Positions 52,865 to 63,500 of a DNA stretch of 64,000 nucleotides are shown piece after piece. The notes under the pieces are model-generated. The model did not search any database. It was not told the DNA's origin and saw only the letters and a program-made list of their open reading frames with translations. The position numbers were made by a program, and so were the translations under genes. Numbering within the stretch: the stretch's first letter is position 1; every line of letters starts with the position of its first letter. The stretch is from an uncultured Bacteroides sp. (lineage in GTDB: Bacteria > Bacteroidota > Bacteroidia > Bacteroidales > Bacteroidaceae), in NCBI RefSeq assembly GCF_959029255.1, contig NZ_CAUFUE010000001.1:62001-126000 (forward strand). The letters run 5' to 3'.

Positions 52865-54941
52865 AGTATCTTCGTGCAGCCTCCTTTTGCCGTGGTTGTG
52901 AGAAATTACTTACGCGTTTCATATAACCTATGATACGAGTCAGATAATCAACATTATTACTATGGCACTTCGGACATTCTTCCAGATACCTTTTATCTAT
53001 ATGCTGGCAATCGTTACAGATTGTATTCGGAATATTAAAAGTAAAGTAATTACATCCTTCAGTTGCAGCTACACGAAGTAATTGCCTATATTGTTCTTTA
53101 CTCAAATGTTCCTCCAAATTCATGTGCAGCGCCGAGCCACCTGTCAAATGTTCTATATAACGACGACCATGCAGACGGAACTTATCTACGATATTCAGCG
53201 AAGTATCTTCCACTATGTAGAAATAGCTGTTATAACAATCGCGAAACGTTTGGAAACCTGCTTCCTTATCCCATTTGGCATGTTTCACACCCACATTTTC
53301 AGCAGGAATCATTTCACAGTTGAATAACAAATCCTTTGTACGGTATTTTTTATTATATTTCTCAATGATACTCAATATTTCCTGTACAAAAGCTTCATAC
53401 TTGGGATTGTCATTGATATCTATGCCCATGAATTGCGCAGCTTCTACCAATCCATTCACACCGATTGTCAAATATTGACGTCCCATATTGATATAACCGG
53501 CATCAAACAATGGAAGCATACCCTTATTTTGTAGTTGTTTCAGGTTCTCATTGTAAGCCATCTGTACTTTATGAACAAGATCCACAACTTCTTCAAGGAA
53601 GAAATGATAAATCAAACCGGACTTCACGGCATGCTGTATACACCGGTTCAAGTTAATTGTCAACACACTCTTTGAACCGGTGGACACACCACCCGCCCCC
53701 AATGTATAACTAAATCCATTATCTTGAATTTCGTTACGCAAACGGCAACAACTACTCAGAGAATCGGCATTATCACTCATATAGGTAAAGAACGAATGTC
53801 CTTCAGCATACATTTCTGCTGTGAAATCACCATATTCTTTATCCAGTACATCACCATCTTTTGTCAGCAATGCCATGGTTTCTACCGGGAAGGTCAGTAC
53901 CGTTTTAGTACGTTCCTTGTTGAACCATTTCATAAATCGTTTCTGCAACCAGTTCAATGAGTCCCAGTCGGGTTTGCTTCCGTCCGGAAATACAAAATGC
54001 TCAAAAAGGCTATTGAAATAATATTTGTCATAATAAGCTACATTCCAAAATACAGCTTGAAAATTCCGGGCACCCGTAGGCTGATTAATAGAATAGACCA
54101 CTTGTTCGAAACAATCCGTAATTACCTTGTCAATTGTTCGTTGCTTGGTAGAGAGATCGACCACCTTATCGGCATGTTTATAATAATCTTCACCAAACTC
54201 CTTACCAACAAAATAATTCATATACATCAGAAACTCCGGTGTGGCACAAGCTCCACTCAGCATGCTGGACACGATAAACACCATATTGATAAAACCTCCA
54301 CAGAAAGATTTCAGGTTTGTAGGCGCCGTTGAATTACCACCAATCGACATCGTGCCACTTATCAGCCATGGATACATGGTGATACTTGCACAATAATTCG
54401 CCAGACTGGTTTCATCATTCTTATATATAAAGTGGTTATTCAGTAACTCAATATAACGGTCAGAGATTTCTTTGCCATACATATCCTTCAGGCGGTCAGT
54501 CAGTAGACGACGATTTAAACGAATAAAGTTAGCTTTGGGCAACTCACCGATTAAAGTAGCCACATTCTTATTTTCAACATTGGCATTGGCATCATACTTA
54601 CTGCCTGTGGCAGGATTGGAAGCATCACAATAGTCCAACAAAAAACGAAGTTTATCACGCACTTCCCGATCTTCCAAATGTTTTTGGCGATATAACATAA
54701 ACGATTTGGCAACAGCATAATAATGTTCCGCCATCAACGCCACTTCTACCTGATTCTGAATTTCTTCCACACTACTTCCGTCGCTGATGCTCACACGGCT
54801 GAGTATATTGGTAATGACATCCTGTGTAGCGAAACTACCCACTGATAAAAATGCCTTACTGATGGCATTTTTGATTTTGTCGAGTGAGAATGCTTCTTTC
54901 TTCCCATCTCTCTTGACGATAAAAGTCTCTGAATTAATCAT
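52848..54941 (-). CDS. nrdD: Anaerobic (class III) ribonucleoside-triphosphate reductase
   Basis: A 697-residue class III reductase. The ATP-cone is at the N-terminus (FIVKRDGKKEAFSLDKIKNA, residues about 8-27), active-site cysteines in LSSCCRLRNE (about 394-403), a zinc motif CNDC...CPKC near 647-668 and the glycyl-radical region RIIGYMKR near 675-682. It makes deoxyribonucleotides without oxygen or B12. Its 140-bp leader contains a B12 riboswitch on the same strand, so the gene should be repressed when cobalamin is plentiful. This makes sense if the cell also has a B12-dependent class II reductase elsewhere. Confidence 0.95.
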   Translation of the reverse strand: MINSETFIVKRDGKKEAFSLDKIKNAISKAFLSVGSFATQDVITNILSRVSISDGSSVEEIQNQVEVALMAEHYYAVAKSFMLYRQKHLEDREVRDKLRFLLDYCDASNPATGSKYDANANVENKNVATLIGELPKANFIRLNRRLLTDRLKDMYGKEISDRYIELLNNHFIYKNDETSLANYCASITMYPWLISGTMSIGGNSTAPTNLKSFCGGFINMVFIVSSMLSGACATPEFLMYMNYFVGKEFGEDYYKHADKVVDLSTKQRTIDKVITDCFEQVVYSINQPTGARNFQAVFWNVAYYDKYYFNSLFEHFVFPDGSKPDWDSLNWLQKRFMKWFNKERTKTVLTFPVETMALLTKDGDVLDKEYGDFTAEMYAEGHSFFTYMSDNADSLSSCCRLRNEIQDNGFSYTLGAGGVSTGSKSVLTINLNRCIQHAVKSGLIYHFFLEEVVDLVHKVQMAYNENLKQLQNKGMLPLFDAGYINMGRQYLTIGVNGLVEAAQFMGIDINDNPKYEAFVQEILSIIEKYNKKYRTKDLLFNCEMIPAENVGVKHAKWDKEAGFQTFRDCYNSYFYIVEDTSLNIVDKFRLHGRRYIEHLTGGSALHMNLEEHLSKEQYRQLLRVAATEGCNYFTFNIPNTICNDCQHIDKRYLEECPKCHSNNVDYLTRIIGYMKRVSNFSQPRQKEAARRYYAPLH

Positions 54942-55081
54942 GTCTATAATTTAAGATTTTAAAATTATTTACGATAAATTCAAACAACAATGCACAGAAT
55001 ACAAGTAATAAAATGAATCTTCAACGGACTCGTCCTATAGCTTTTCACCCGAAAGCATTGAATGAATGATTGATGAAACAT

Positions 55082-55256
55082 GGCAGGTCTTCTGACTTAC
55101 TTCTGTTGCAACGCCTTCCCGGTAGTTTTTATGACCAGTGGCATAGATAGGTTACTACACTCCTCCATATAAGGGAGACAAAGCTTACAGCTACGGGGAT
55201 AGTTCCTGACTTCCACAGGATTCCCTTTTAATTCCTCGTCATGCTAGGATGATTTG
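55082..55256 (-). promoter_or_regulatory. Cobalamin riboswitch upstream of nrdD
   Basis: Read on the minus strand the B12-box order is AAGGGAATCCTGTGGAAGTC, CCGTAGCTGTAAG, CCACTGGTCAT, CCGGGAAGGCGTTG and the closing TAAGTCAGAAGACCTGCC. These are the conserved elements of the cobalamin riboswitch. It lies 140 bp before the nrdD start. Confidence 0.92.
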
Positions 55257-55274
55257 GAAACCATTTTCATAGGA

Positions 55275-55304
55275 CAAAGGTAGAAAGAAAATTGGCAATA
55301 CAAT
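55275..55304 (-). promoter_or_regulatory. Promoter for the nrdD riboswitch leader
   Basis: On the minus strand TACCTTTG at 55282-55275 matches TAnnTTTG with ATTG at 55304-55301 about 18 bp upstream. Confidence 0.65.
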
Positions 55305-55327
55305 GAAAAGAAGAAGAAAAAATATTA

Positions 55328-55437
55328 ATACCTTCACAAGGTACTTTCCGTACCAGCGATTGGTATTCCCTGTATCAACCATTGGTATTTCCCGTACCAA
55401 ACGTTGGAACCTTCTATATAACCTCTTGGTATTCTCT
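55328..55437. repeat. Array of five 22-bp (2 x 11) repeats between divergent promoters
   Basis: Five consecutive 22-bp units start at 55328, 55350, 55372, 55394 and 55416. Unit 2 has TACCAGCGATTGGTA, unit 3 TATCAACCATTGGTA, unit 4 TACCAAACGTTGGAA, so each carries a near-palindrome of the form TACCA-N5-TGGTA. Units can also be seen as alternating 11-bp halves. The array lies between the two divergent riboswitch promoters. Two helical turns per unit would place binding sites on one face of DNA. A related 11-bp phased array lies upstream of cobQ (34834-34926). Confidence 0.8.
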
Positions 55438-55472
55438 TTTTCCAATAGATAAAATATTTTAGAGAACTTATT

Positions 55473-55503
55473 TTTGCTCAGATATAGTTTTTTAATAACT
55501 TTG
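55473..55503 (+). promoter_or_regulatory. Promoter for the second receptor operon
   Basis: TTTG at 55473-55476 and TAACTTTG at 55496-55503 are 19 bp apart, a full match to the Bacteroides consensus, just upstream of the plus-strand riboswitch. Confidence 0.85.
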
Positions 55504-55511
55504 CAACGTTT

Positions 55512-55684
55512 TTTGGTTTCGTTCCTTTCTGGATAACACGAAAAGAACGATGAAAAGGGAATCAGGTGTAAGTCCTGAACAGACCCGCTGCTGTAAGTCC
55601 TTTTAATTCTTTGAATATACTCCGCCACTGTCTGCCAATCAGATGGGAAGGCTTTTCAAAGACGGACAAGTCAGAAGACCTGCC
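55512..55684 (+). promoter_or_regulatory. Cobalamin riboswitch upstream of second TonB receptor
   Basis: The conserved parts appear in order: AAAAGGGAATCAGGTG, AAGTCCTGAACAGACCCGC, TGCTGTAAG, CCACTGTCTG, GATGGGAAGGC and the closing AAGTCAGAAGACCTGCC. It precedes an operon of receptor, lipoprotein, CbiK-like and CobN-like genes. Confidence 0.94.
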
Positions 55685-55837
55685 AAAAACGATATGGTTT
55701 TAACGCTTTCGGGAAATAAAGCTGTGAAACAATGAGTCTGGTAATTCTTTATCATTCATAAAGAAATCATTTCTCTTTGTCTATACTCTTTTTCTTTTCG
55801 GAAGCAAGTCAATGAATTTATAAGCTAATGGCTTGAT

Positions 55838-58201
55838 ATGAAATTTTTCACATACATCCTGTTTTGTATAGCCTGCTTGTGCCAAGTGGAAACAATGGCT
55901 CAAAATAAAGTAGTTTTATCGGGGACTGTTACCGACAAGCGCGGCATGCCTCTTCCGCAAGTAACAATTGCCGTTGAAAACACGGCTTTGGGGACTTATA
56001 CGGATGATAACGGTCGATATTCTTTGCCCGTTACACCGGGTAAATATACTCTTGTCGCATCTTTTGTCGGTTACCAGGCTGTTAAAAACATACTTGACAT
56101 TCGGAAGAATACAACTCTAAATTTCATATTGGAAGAGAATTCCGTTGTACTCAACTCTGTTGAGGTATATGGAAAGAGCCGGACACAGAAAGTCAAAGAA
56201 GGTGCTTTTACCGTCAATGCCTTTGATATAAAGCCTATAATCAATTCTCTGAATAATCTTAATGATTTGGTAAATCGTGCGACGGGTATTAAAGTAAGAG
56301 AAGAAGGTGGAGTAGGTTCTGATTTCGATCTTTCCATTAATGGGATGTCTGGTAATTCCGTTCGTTATTTCTTAGACGGCATTCCACTTGACACGAAAGG
56401 AAGTGGCGTGTCGTTGTCAAATCTACCGGTGAATATTATAGACAGGATTGAAATATATAAAGGAGTAGTGCCGGCCAACTTAGGTACGGATGCCCTAGGT
56501 GGCGCCATCAACATCATCACCAAACAGGAAAAAAAGAACTATTTAGATGTCTCGTATGGTATCGGTTCGTTTCATACGCATAAGGCGGACTTGAATGCGC
56601 AGTTTGTCGAACCTAAGACCGGGTTGATTGTCCGCCCTACCGTGGGAGTGAATTATTCGAAGAATGACTATATGATGAAGGGTGTTGAAGTATGGGACGA
56701 AGAAAGCCGTAAATATATATTAGCAAACCGTAAACGTTTCCATGACGATTATATTTCATTACTGGGACAATTGGAGGTTGGCTTTACTAATAAGCCATGG
56801 ACAGATGCTTTCTTCATTTCCGGTTCATATTCCAAAGTTAATAAAGAATTACAGACAGGTTCTGTTCAGAGTAAAGTCTATGGTATGGCAGAGCGGGAAA
56901 CAGATGCTTGGAATGTATCTGCACGCTATAGAAAAGATGATTTCATAATAAAATCCCTACAACTGAATGCACTATTCTCACATACATGGGATCATTCGTT
57001 AACGGTAGATACTGCCTATCGACAATACGACTGGAACGGTGATTATATAAACAGTTCGCGAAGTGAGATTATGGGAAGGGAACGCCTGATGCGTCATTAC
57101 AAGCGCCCACTTACCATTGTACGCACTAATTTAGACTATCGTCTAAACAACCATCACAGCCTTAACCTGAATTATCTGTTAAACCGCATGGGGAATAACA
57201 GATATGACGAAATCGACACTGATTTTGAGCCTACTAATGACGTATTATCCAAACATGTATTAGGTTTATCATACAATCAATCTTTTTTTAACGAAAGAAT
57301 GGAGAATGTCTTCTTCATAAAAAACTATATCAACCACCTGAACATCAGGCAAAATGATTTGCCCAGCATTACGGGATCTAATAGCGTAAAAGGCTCACAA
57401 ACCAAAAATTATTGGGGATATGGAATAGGTTCACGTTTTTCCATACAAGACCCTTTTTCCATTAAATTTTCTTATGAGCATAGCGTTCGCCTGCCACTTG
57501 CCCGGGAATTACTTGGTAATGGCACTACGATATATGCCAATGTTACCCTGAAACCCGAAAGTAGCGATAATGTCAATATAGGAGTTTTCGGGACTTGGTA
57601 TCCGGCCGATGGACATACCATTTATTATGAGGCCAACGGTTTTATTCGTAATGTGGACGATTATATCCAAGCCGTTGTATCGCAAAAGGAAGATGGAACC
57701 ATGCAATATGACAATGTTCCGGCAGTACACATCAAAGGAGTAGAAGGCGAAATACAATATAACTGGCGAAATAAATTACAACTTTCCGGGAACATCAGTT
57801 ATCAGGATGCACGGGATCAGAAAAAATATAAAACAGACGGAAAGCTCTCCGCCACTTATAACAACCGGCTTCCCAATCGTCCCTGGTTCTTTGGTAGTGC
57901 GGAAGCAAACTATACTTTTCATAATTTGGTATTTCCCCAGAGTAAGTTCCGCATGGGGTGCAGTTACCAATGGGTACATTGGTTCTACCTCTCGTGGGAA
58001 GCTTATGGCGCGGTAGAAAGTAAAGCGCGTATTCCGGCACAACATATTTGTAATGCCACCCTGACATACTCATGGAAACAAGATAAGTATAATGTTTCTG
58101 TGGAGTGTACTAACTTTCTTAACAAGACGGTATACGACAATTATAAATTGCAAAAGCCGGGCCGGGCATTCTTTGCCAAATTCAGACTTTTTATTCATTA
58201 A
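55838..58201 (+). CDS. TonB-dependent receptor with N-terminal carboxypeptidase-like domain
   Basis: A 787-residue outer-membrane receptor. Signal peptide to about residue 21 (TMAQN), a CarboxypepD-reg-like domain (about 28-110, KVVLSGTVTDKRGMPLPQVT), plug domain (about 120-235; FLDGIPLDTKGSGVSLSN and VVPANLGTDALGGAINIITK), then barrel to the terminal KPGRAFFAKFRLFIH. The upstream B12 riboswitch and downstream chelatase homologues suggest that it imports corrinoids, cobalt complexes or other tetrapyrroles. It is distinct from the BtuB-like receptor at 48972, which has no N-terminal extension. Confidence 0.9.
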   Translation: MKFFTYILFCIACLCQVETMAQNKVVLSGTVTDKRGMPLPQVTIAVENTALGTYTDDNGRYSLPVTPGKYTLVASFVGYQAVKNILDIRKNTTLNFILEENSVVLNSVEVYGKSRTQKVKEGAFTVNAFDIKPIINSLNNLNDLVNRATGIKVREEGGVGSDFDLSINGMSGNSVRYFLDGIPLDTKGSGVSLSNLPVNIIDRIEIYKGVVPANLGTDALGGAINIITKQEKKNYLDVSYGIGSFHTHKADLNAQFVEPKTGLIVRPTVGVNYSKNDYMMKGVEVWDEESRKYILANRKRFHDDYISLLGQLEVGFTNKPWTDAFFISGSYSKVNKELQTGSVQSKVYGMAERETDAWNVSARYRKDDFIIKSLQLNALFSHTWDHSLTVDTAYRQYDWNGDYINSSRSEIMGRERLMRHYKRPLTIVRTNLDYRLNNHHSLNLNYLLNRMGNNRYDEIDTDFEPTNDVLSKHVLGLSYNQSFFNERMENVFFIKNYINHLNIRQNDLPSITGSNSVKGSQTKNYWGYGIGSRFSIQDPFSIKFSYEHSVRLPLARELLGNGTTIYANVTLKPESSDNVNIGVFGTWYPADGHTIYYEANGFIRNVDDYIQAVVSQKEDGTMQYDNVPAVHIKGVEGEIQYNWRNKLQLSGNISYQDARDQKKYKTDGKLSATYNNRLPNRPWFFGSAEANYTFHNLVFPQSKFRMGCSYQWVHWFYLSWEAYGAVESKARIPAQHICNATLTYSWKQDKYNVSVECTNFLNKTVYDNYKLQKPGRAFFAKFRLFIH

Positions 58202-58225
58202 TTTATCACATAACAATTATTTAAA

Positions 58226-59503
58226 ATGAAAGATTTAAAATTTTTATTAGGTATGTTAGTCATGATAATGACTATTACATTCAGTGCTTGTTCGGATGAT
58301 GAAAATCCGACACCCACTCCCGATCCGGACCCGTTAGAAGACAGTTACCATTTTGATATATGGATTGCTATAGACAAACACGGTGGTATGGGACGTGATG
58401 TAAAGACTTTGGTTAGAAGTGTATCTTCTTTAGAGGCAGACCAACCAATTATAGACTTCGTGGGCGAAGGTACGGAAGTAAACTCCAAACTGACACTGGA
58501 AAATATTATTAAAGGTGCTTATTATTATCAAGTTCCTGTCAGTGGTGACCGTTTCGGTAAATACACTTTATCTGATAATCAAATTAATATTATTCAGGAA
58601 CAGAAATTCAAGGATAATGGTAACACATATTCTCCTCGTAAATATACATACGCTTGGATGCCGGATAATAAATTAATCATCATGGCCGCTAATGGAGATG
58701 GCACCAAGGTTATTTATACCCAACTTAATGCCTCCAACATGGAAATCCTGAAAGAAGGCACACTGGATATTCAAGTACCGGAAGGGTCAGCTTCATTTAC
58801 AACCAGCGGCATTTTGACCTATCGCGAAAAAGACAACAAGCTTATCTATTTCTATTATGGAAAAGCTAAAAAAGGTGCTTTGAATTCTACTGCAACCAAA
58901 GTATTCACTACTGTAATCAATGCTTCTACAATGGCTGTGGAAAGCAATATACAAACTACTTTAATAGACGAAATGGTAGGTAGCGCTTATGGAGAGTTAT
59001 TGCAGAAGTGTGTAGCCTTTGACGAAAACGGCAACCTTTATCTCGCCAGTCTGTCAAATGATGCAGACGGTGTGGAAAGATCCCACCTGTTAAAAATAAA
59101 AGCCGGAGAAAATGATTTTGACCCCAACTACGATGGTTTCAGTACTGACGGTAAGCTGCTCTCTATTGAATATTTAGGTAATAATAAAGTACTTGCTTAT
59201 GCTCGTGAAGATCAACTTGGCACCAGCATAGACAGTTATAGCCATTATTATGCTATCATAGACCTGACAAATAAATCATATACACGCCTCAGTTATAACG
59301 GAACTAATCTGCCATATAGTGGTGGACGTTTCTCTCAACGCACTGCCATAGCCGGTGGTAAAGCCTATATCGGTGTCAATCCGGAAGACAGTAATCCTTG
59401 TATCTATATTTACGACATTGCAACCGGTACTGTAACTAAAGGCAGAGAAATCGCAGAAGGCTACTACTTTGAACAGATCCGTGTATTGGAAGATGAAAAA
59501 TAA
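58226..59503 (+). CDS. DUF4374 surface lipoprotein (beta-propeller-like)
   Basis: A 425-residue lipoprotein with lipobox FSAC near residue 22 and a Pro-rich linker NPTPTPDPDPLE. The rest resembles DUF4374 proteins, with repeating strands such as YTYAWMPDNKLIIMAANGDGTK and CIYIYDIATGTVT that suggest a beta-propeller. Relatives paired with TonB receptors, such as XusB-type proteins, bind metal complexes at the surface. It lies between the receptor and the CbiK-like gene and should capture the ligand. The last 11 bp overlap the next gene. Ligand unknown. Confidence 0.85.
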   Translation: MKDLKFLLGMLVMIMTITFSACSDDENPTPTPDPDPLEDSYHFDIWIAIDKHGGMGRDVKTLVRSVSSLEADQPIIDFVGEGTEVNSKLTLENIIKGAYYYQVPVSGDRFGKYTLSDNQINIIQEQKFKDNGNTYSPRKYTYAWMPDNKLIIMAANGDGTKVIYTQLNASNMEILKEGTLDIQVPEGSASFTTSGILTYREKDNKLIYFYYGKAKKGALNSTATKVFTTVINASTMAVESNIQTTLIDEMVGSAYGELLQKCVAFDENGNLYLASLSNDADGVERSHLLKIKAGENDFDPNYDGFSTDGKLLSIEYLGNNKVLAYAREDQLGTSIDSYSHYYAIIDLTNKSYTRLSYNGTNLPYSGGRFSQRTAIAGGKAYIGVNPEDSNPCIYIYDIATGTVTKGREIAEGYYFEQIRVLEDEK

Positions 59504-60425
59504 TTTCTTTTTGCTATTCCTATTACTGCCTCTTTTTACACATGCGCATGAAGGAGGTAATTTTATTGCAGACGACCTTCTCGCCAATATGAAGCCTGGC
59601 GAGAAGGCTGCCCTGCTCATGGTACACTTTGGTACGACATACGATGATACCCGTACTGTAACGATTGATGCTATTAACTCTAAAGCTAAAGAAACCTTTC
59701 CTGAGTTAGAATTTAGAGAAGCTTATACCTCACGTATTATCATCCGGAGACTTAAGGAACGTGGTATTGATAAACTGACTCCATTGGAGGCTTTGCTCAA
59801 ACTACGAAGCGAAGGATATACGCACATCGTTGTACAAAGTACCAATATCATTGACGGTGTAGAGATGGAATCCCTCCGTCGTGATGTGGAAAGCGTACAA
59901 TCTTTCTTCCGGGAAATACGTGTAGGCACTCCTCTGCTCTACTCTGTGGAAGATACGGAAAAAGTAGTGAAAATCCTGGGTGAACGCCACCATGCGGTAC
60001 AAGGCAAAAAGTCTGACCGAGAAAGTTTTGTATTGGTGGGCCATGGTACTTATACCCCCAATACTGCCATCTACAGTCAAGTAGACTATATGTTGAAAGC
60101 AAACGGGTTTACCAATTTCCATGTCGGTACAATCGAAGGATATCCTACTTTTGATACAGTACTGGCACAACTGAAGTCAGGAAAAGCCAGGCAGGTGACA
60201 CTTATACCTTTTATGTTCGTTGCCGGAGATCATGCCCAAAACGACATCGCCGGAGAATGGAAGGAAATGCTCGAGAAAGAAGGTTTCAAGGTCAATACTT
60301 GTTTGGAAGGCTTGGGACAAGTGCCGGAGATACAAGACATATTCATTGACCATATCCGTTTCGGATTGAAACATCGTATGGTGGACATCATGGAAAAGAA
60401 AGCAGCCTATTCGAAAGGCTCTTGA
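59493..60425 (+). CDS. Exported CbiK-like cobaltochelatase
   Basis: A 310-residue CbiK-family chelatase with a signal peptide (FFLLFLLLPLFTHAHE, cleavage after about residue 18), so it is periplasmic. The metal site is intact: His184 in VGHGT, Glu215 in TIEGYP, His247 in AGDHAQND, with spacing (31 and 32) matching the family. The usual CbiK puts cobalt into sirohydrochlorin in the cytoplasm; periplasmic CbiK is known in Desulfovibrio. I chose the ATG at 59493 because the signal peptide then starts directly; the longer start at 59469 overlaps the DUF4374 gene by 35 bp. Part of the riboswitch operon. Confidence 0.9.
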   Translation: MKNNFFLLFLLLPLFTHAHEGGNFIADDLLANMKPGEKAALLMVHFGTTYDDTRTVTIDAINSKAKETFPELEFREAYTSRIIIRRLKERGIDKLTPLEALLKLRSEGYTHIVVQSTNIIDGVEMESLRRDVESVQSFFREIRVGTPLLYSVEDTEKVVKILGERHHAVQGKKSDRESFVLVGHGTYTPNTAIYSQVDYMLKANGFTNFHVGTIEGYPTFDTVLAQLKSGKARQVTLIPFMFVAGDHAQNDIAGEWKEMLEKEGFKVNTCLEGLGQVPEIQDIFIDHIRFGLKHRMVDIMEKKAAYSKGS

Positions 60426-60465
60426 TGCACCATGTGTTTATTTTCAAAACAATGTACTTTATATT

Positions 60466-60505
60466 ATAGGATACCGGGCATGTGCCTCGTATCCTATATT
60501 TCTTA
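60466..60505 (+). terminator. Hairpin between cbiK-like and cobN-like genes
   Basis: ATAGGATAC at 60466-60474 pairs perfectly with GTATCCTAT at 60489-60497, with a smaller GGCA/TGCC stem inside and ATTTCTTATAT after it. It resembles an intrinsic terminator or attenuator and may reduce transcription into the large chelatase gene. Confidence 0.6.
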
Positions 60506-60541
60506 TATGATTCTTCATAGCCTTTGTAAAAAGCTTTATCT

Positions 60542-63500
60542 ATGAATAAAAAGAAATTCCGTATCATCCTCATCTGTGTAGTCTTATTGATTGCATCTTG
60601 TTTTGCCATCTACCGGTATTGGTTGACCCCCACCCGTATTTTGATCATTAATCCCTTACCTGCACAAGCTGCGGATATCGCCTTGAACAATGATTGTCGC
60701 TTTATCGAAGTGACTTGTATAAAGATGGAGGAAGTTAAAGACCTCTCTCGCTATGATGCTATCATGATGTATGGCAGAGGACTCTTTTTGGATGATACAC
60801 AAGTAGCTGAGATGAAGCGTGTAGCGACCGGAGGTACTCCCATCTTTACCAATGCTCTGCGGAATTTTAATTTTATAGCTAACTACAACATCACTCCCGA
60901 GCAGCAAACTACTTTACAGACCTATTTCCAGAATGCCTGTAAAAAAAATTACAGGAACGCACTACGTTATCTAAGACAAATTGCGACTCCCCATCGTTGG
61001 GGTGACCGAGAGTTTGAAGCTCCTGTGGAACTACCCGATAACCTGTATTATCATCAGGAATACGGCCGGTATTTCAAAACTCACCAAGAACTAACGTCCT
61101 ATCTCAAACATAAAGGCTGTTATCATGAAGGTGCACGCAATCTCGCTTTAGTCTCGGGTGTAAGCTTTCCGATGGAAGGTAACCGTGCTCATGTAGACAC
61201 GCTGATTTCCCGCTTGACACAAGCTGGCTTCAATGTCTATCCCATTACCGGCAGTGGTAAGGGGCGTGAACATCTGATACGTTCGCTGCATCCCGACGGT
61301 ATGGTCTACCTACCTATGGGACGATTGGGAAACGATTCATTGATCCACTGGTTTCACGAAGAAAACATTCCTCTTTTCATGCCTTTCCCTTTGATACAAC
61401 CGCATGAAGAATGGTTGGACCCTAATCAGCCCGTCAGTGGCGGTACTTTAACCGCACGTGTAGTAGTTCCTGAAATAGACGGAGGTATGGCTCCTTTCTG
61501 CATCTCTACACAGAACGAGAACAAAGAAGGCTATTTCCTACACACTCCTGAACCGGAACGGATAGATGCGTTTATAGAACATATCAGCCGGTATATGGCA
61601 TTGCGTGATAAAAGCAACTCGGAGAAGCGAGTAGCCATCTGTTATTTCAAAACACCGGGTAAGGATGCCCTGCTGGCAAGCGGAATGGAAGTAGTCCCTT
61701 CTTTGTACAATTTCTTAAAACGGCTTCGTAATGAGGGATATAATGTAAACGGACTACCTGACACGCTTGAGGAGTTCAAGAAGTGTATCTATCGAGATGG
61801 TTCAGTGATGGGTTCTTATGCCAAAGGTGCCCAAGAACAATTCTTGCAGACGGCACATCCCGTATGGTTATCTGTCGGACAATATGAACAATGGGTACAT
61901 AAAGAGATCATTCCAACCAAGTACAAGGAAGTAACAGACCGTTATGGGGATGCTCCCGGTAATTTGCTGGCAACAGAAGACAGCATTGCCATCGCTTGCC
62001 TGCGGTTCGGGAATATTCTCCTTTTCCCCCAACCCCGTCCGGCTTTGGGCGAGGATGAATTCAAACTAGTGCATGGAATGCCCGTAGCCCCTCCCCACAG
62101 TTATTTGGCTCCTTATCTGTATATGCAAAAAGGCTTTAAGGCAGACGCACTTATCCATTTCGGTACACATGGTAATTTGGAATATACTCCCGGTAAAAAT
62201 GTAGCCTTGTCACAAGCAGATTGGGCGGAAGCTCTCATCAATAACCTGCCGCACTTCTATTTCTATACTACCGGAAACGTAGGCGAAGGTATCATAGCCA
62301 AACGACGTACTCATGCCGTACTGGTCACCCACCTTACTCCACCCTATGTCGAAAGCGGTATGCGCCAACGTTACAATTCCTTATTGGAAGACATACATAA
62401 GGTGTTGGATGAAGGAACCCTTCGCCACCGTATGCTTGGAATGCGCATCAAGAAAGAGACCCTGCGTTTGGGACTGCATCGTGACCTCGGGTTGGATTCT
62501 ATACCCGACCGTCCTTATAGCACCGAAGAACTGGAACGGTTGGATGCTTTCACAGAAGAGATAGCCAATGAAAAAATAATCGGCGCCTACTATACCATGG
62601 GAGAGCCCTATTCCTCCCGTGACTTACTGACTACTACTCTGGCCGTATCCGCTGATCCATTAGCCTATGAAGCCGCAAAGAGAGACCGGGATAATGGTAA
62701 AATAACGACAGAACAATTACAAGATTTTACTTATATAGCTCATCATTATCTGCCAGCTGCACGAAAACGGCTGACCGCTTTCTTGCAAAATCCCCCGAAG
62801 GATACAGCTGGAGTATTACCGGAACTTCGTCCGGCTCTACGTTATCGGGAACAACTGATTACTTCCACAGCCAATGAAATCAACACGATGGTACATGCGC
62901 TGAACGGAGGTACTGTATTTCCTGCTCCAGGCGGAGACCCGGTACTGAACCCGAACGTCCTTCCCACAGGACGGAATATGTATAGCGTCAATGCCGAAAT
63001 GACTCCCAACCCGAGGGCATGGGAAGATGGAAAACGACTGGCTGAAACAACCTTGAAACAGTATGTGAGCAAACATGGGGAATATCCGCGTAAAGTAAGT
63101 TATACATTCTGGGCCGGTGAGTTCATCACCACTGAAGGTGCTACTTTGGCGCAAGTATTCTGGATGTTAGGAGTAGAACCGGTACGTGACGGTCAAGGTC
63201 GGGTAGTCGACTTAAAATTAGTGTCCGGCAAAGAATTAGGACGTCCCCGCATCAATGTTGTAGTTCAGGTATCCGGGCAACTCAGAGACATTGCCGGATC
63301 CCGTCTGAAACTGCTTACAGATGCCATACGCCTGGCTTCCCAAGCCAAAGATGAGACTTACCCCAATTATGTATCATCGGGCACTTTGCTACAAGAAAAA
63401 TTGTTGCTTGAAAAAGGGACTTCACCCAAACGTGCTCGTGAAATGTCGGTAATGCGCGTTTTTGGTCCGGTAAACAGTGGATACAGTACAGGTATCATGG

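Noticed and set aside
55328..55437. CRISPR-like array
   Set aside because: Units are contiguous with no spacers and are degenerate.
55239..55628. 129-codon minus-strand frame
   Set aside because: It runs across two riboswitches, two promoters and the 22-bp repeats, so it is a chance frame.
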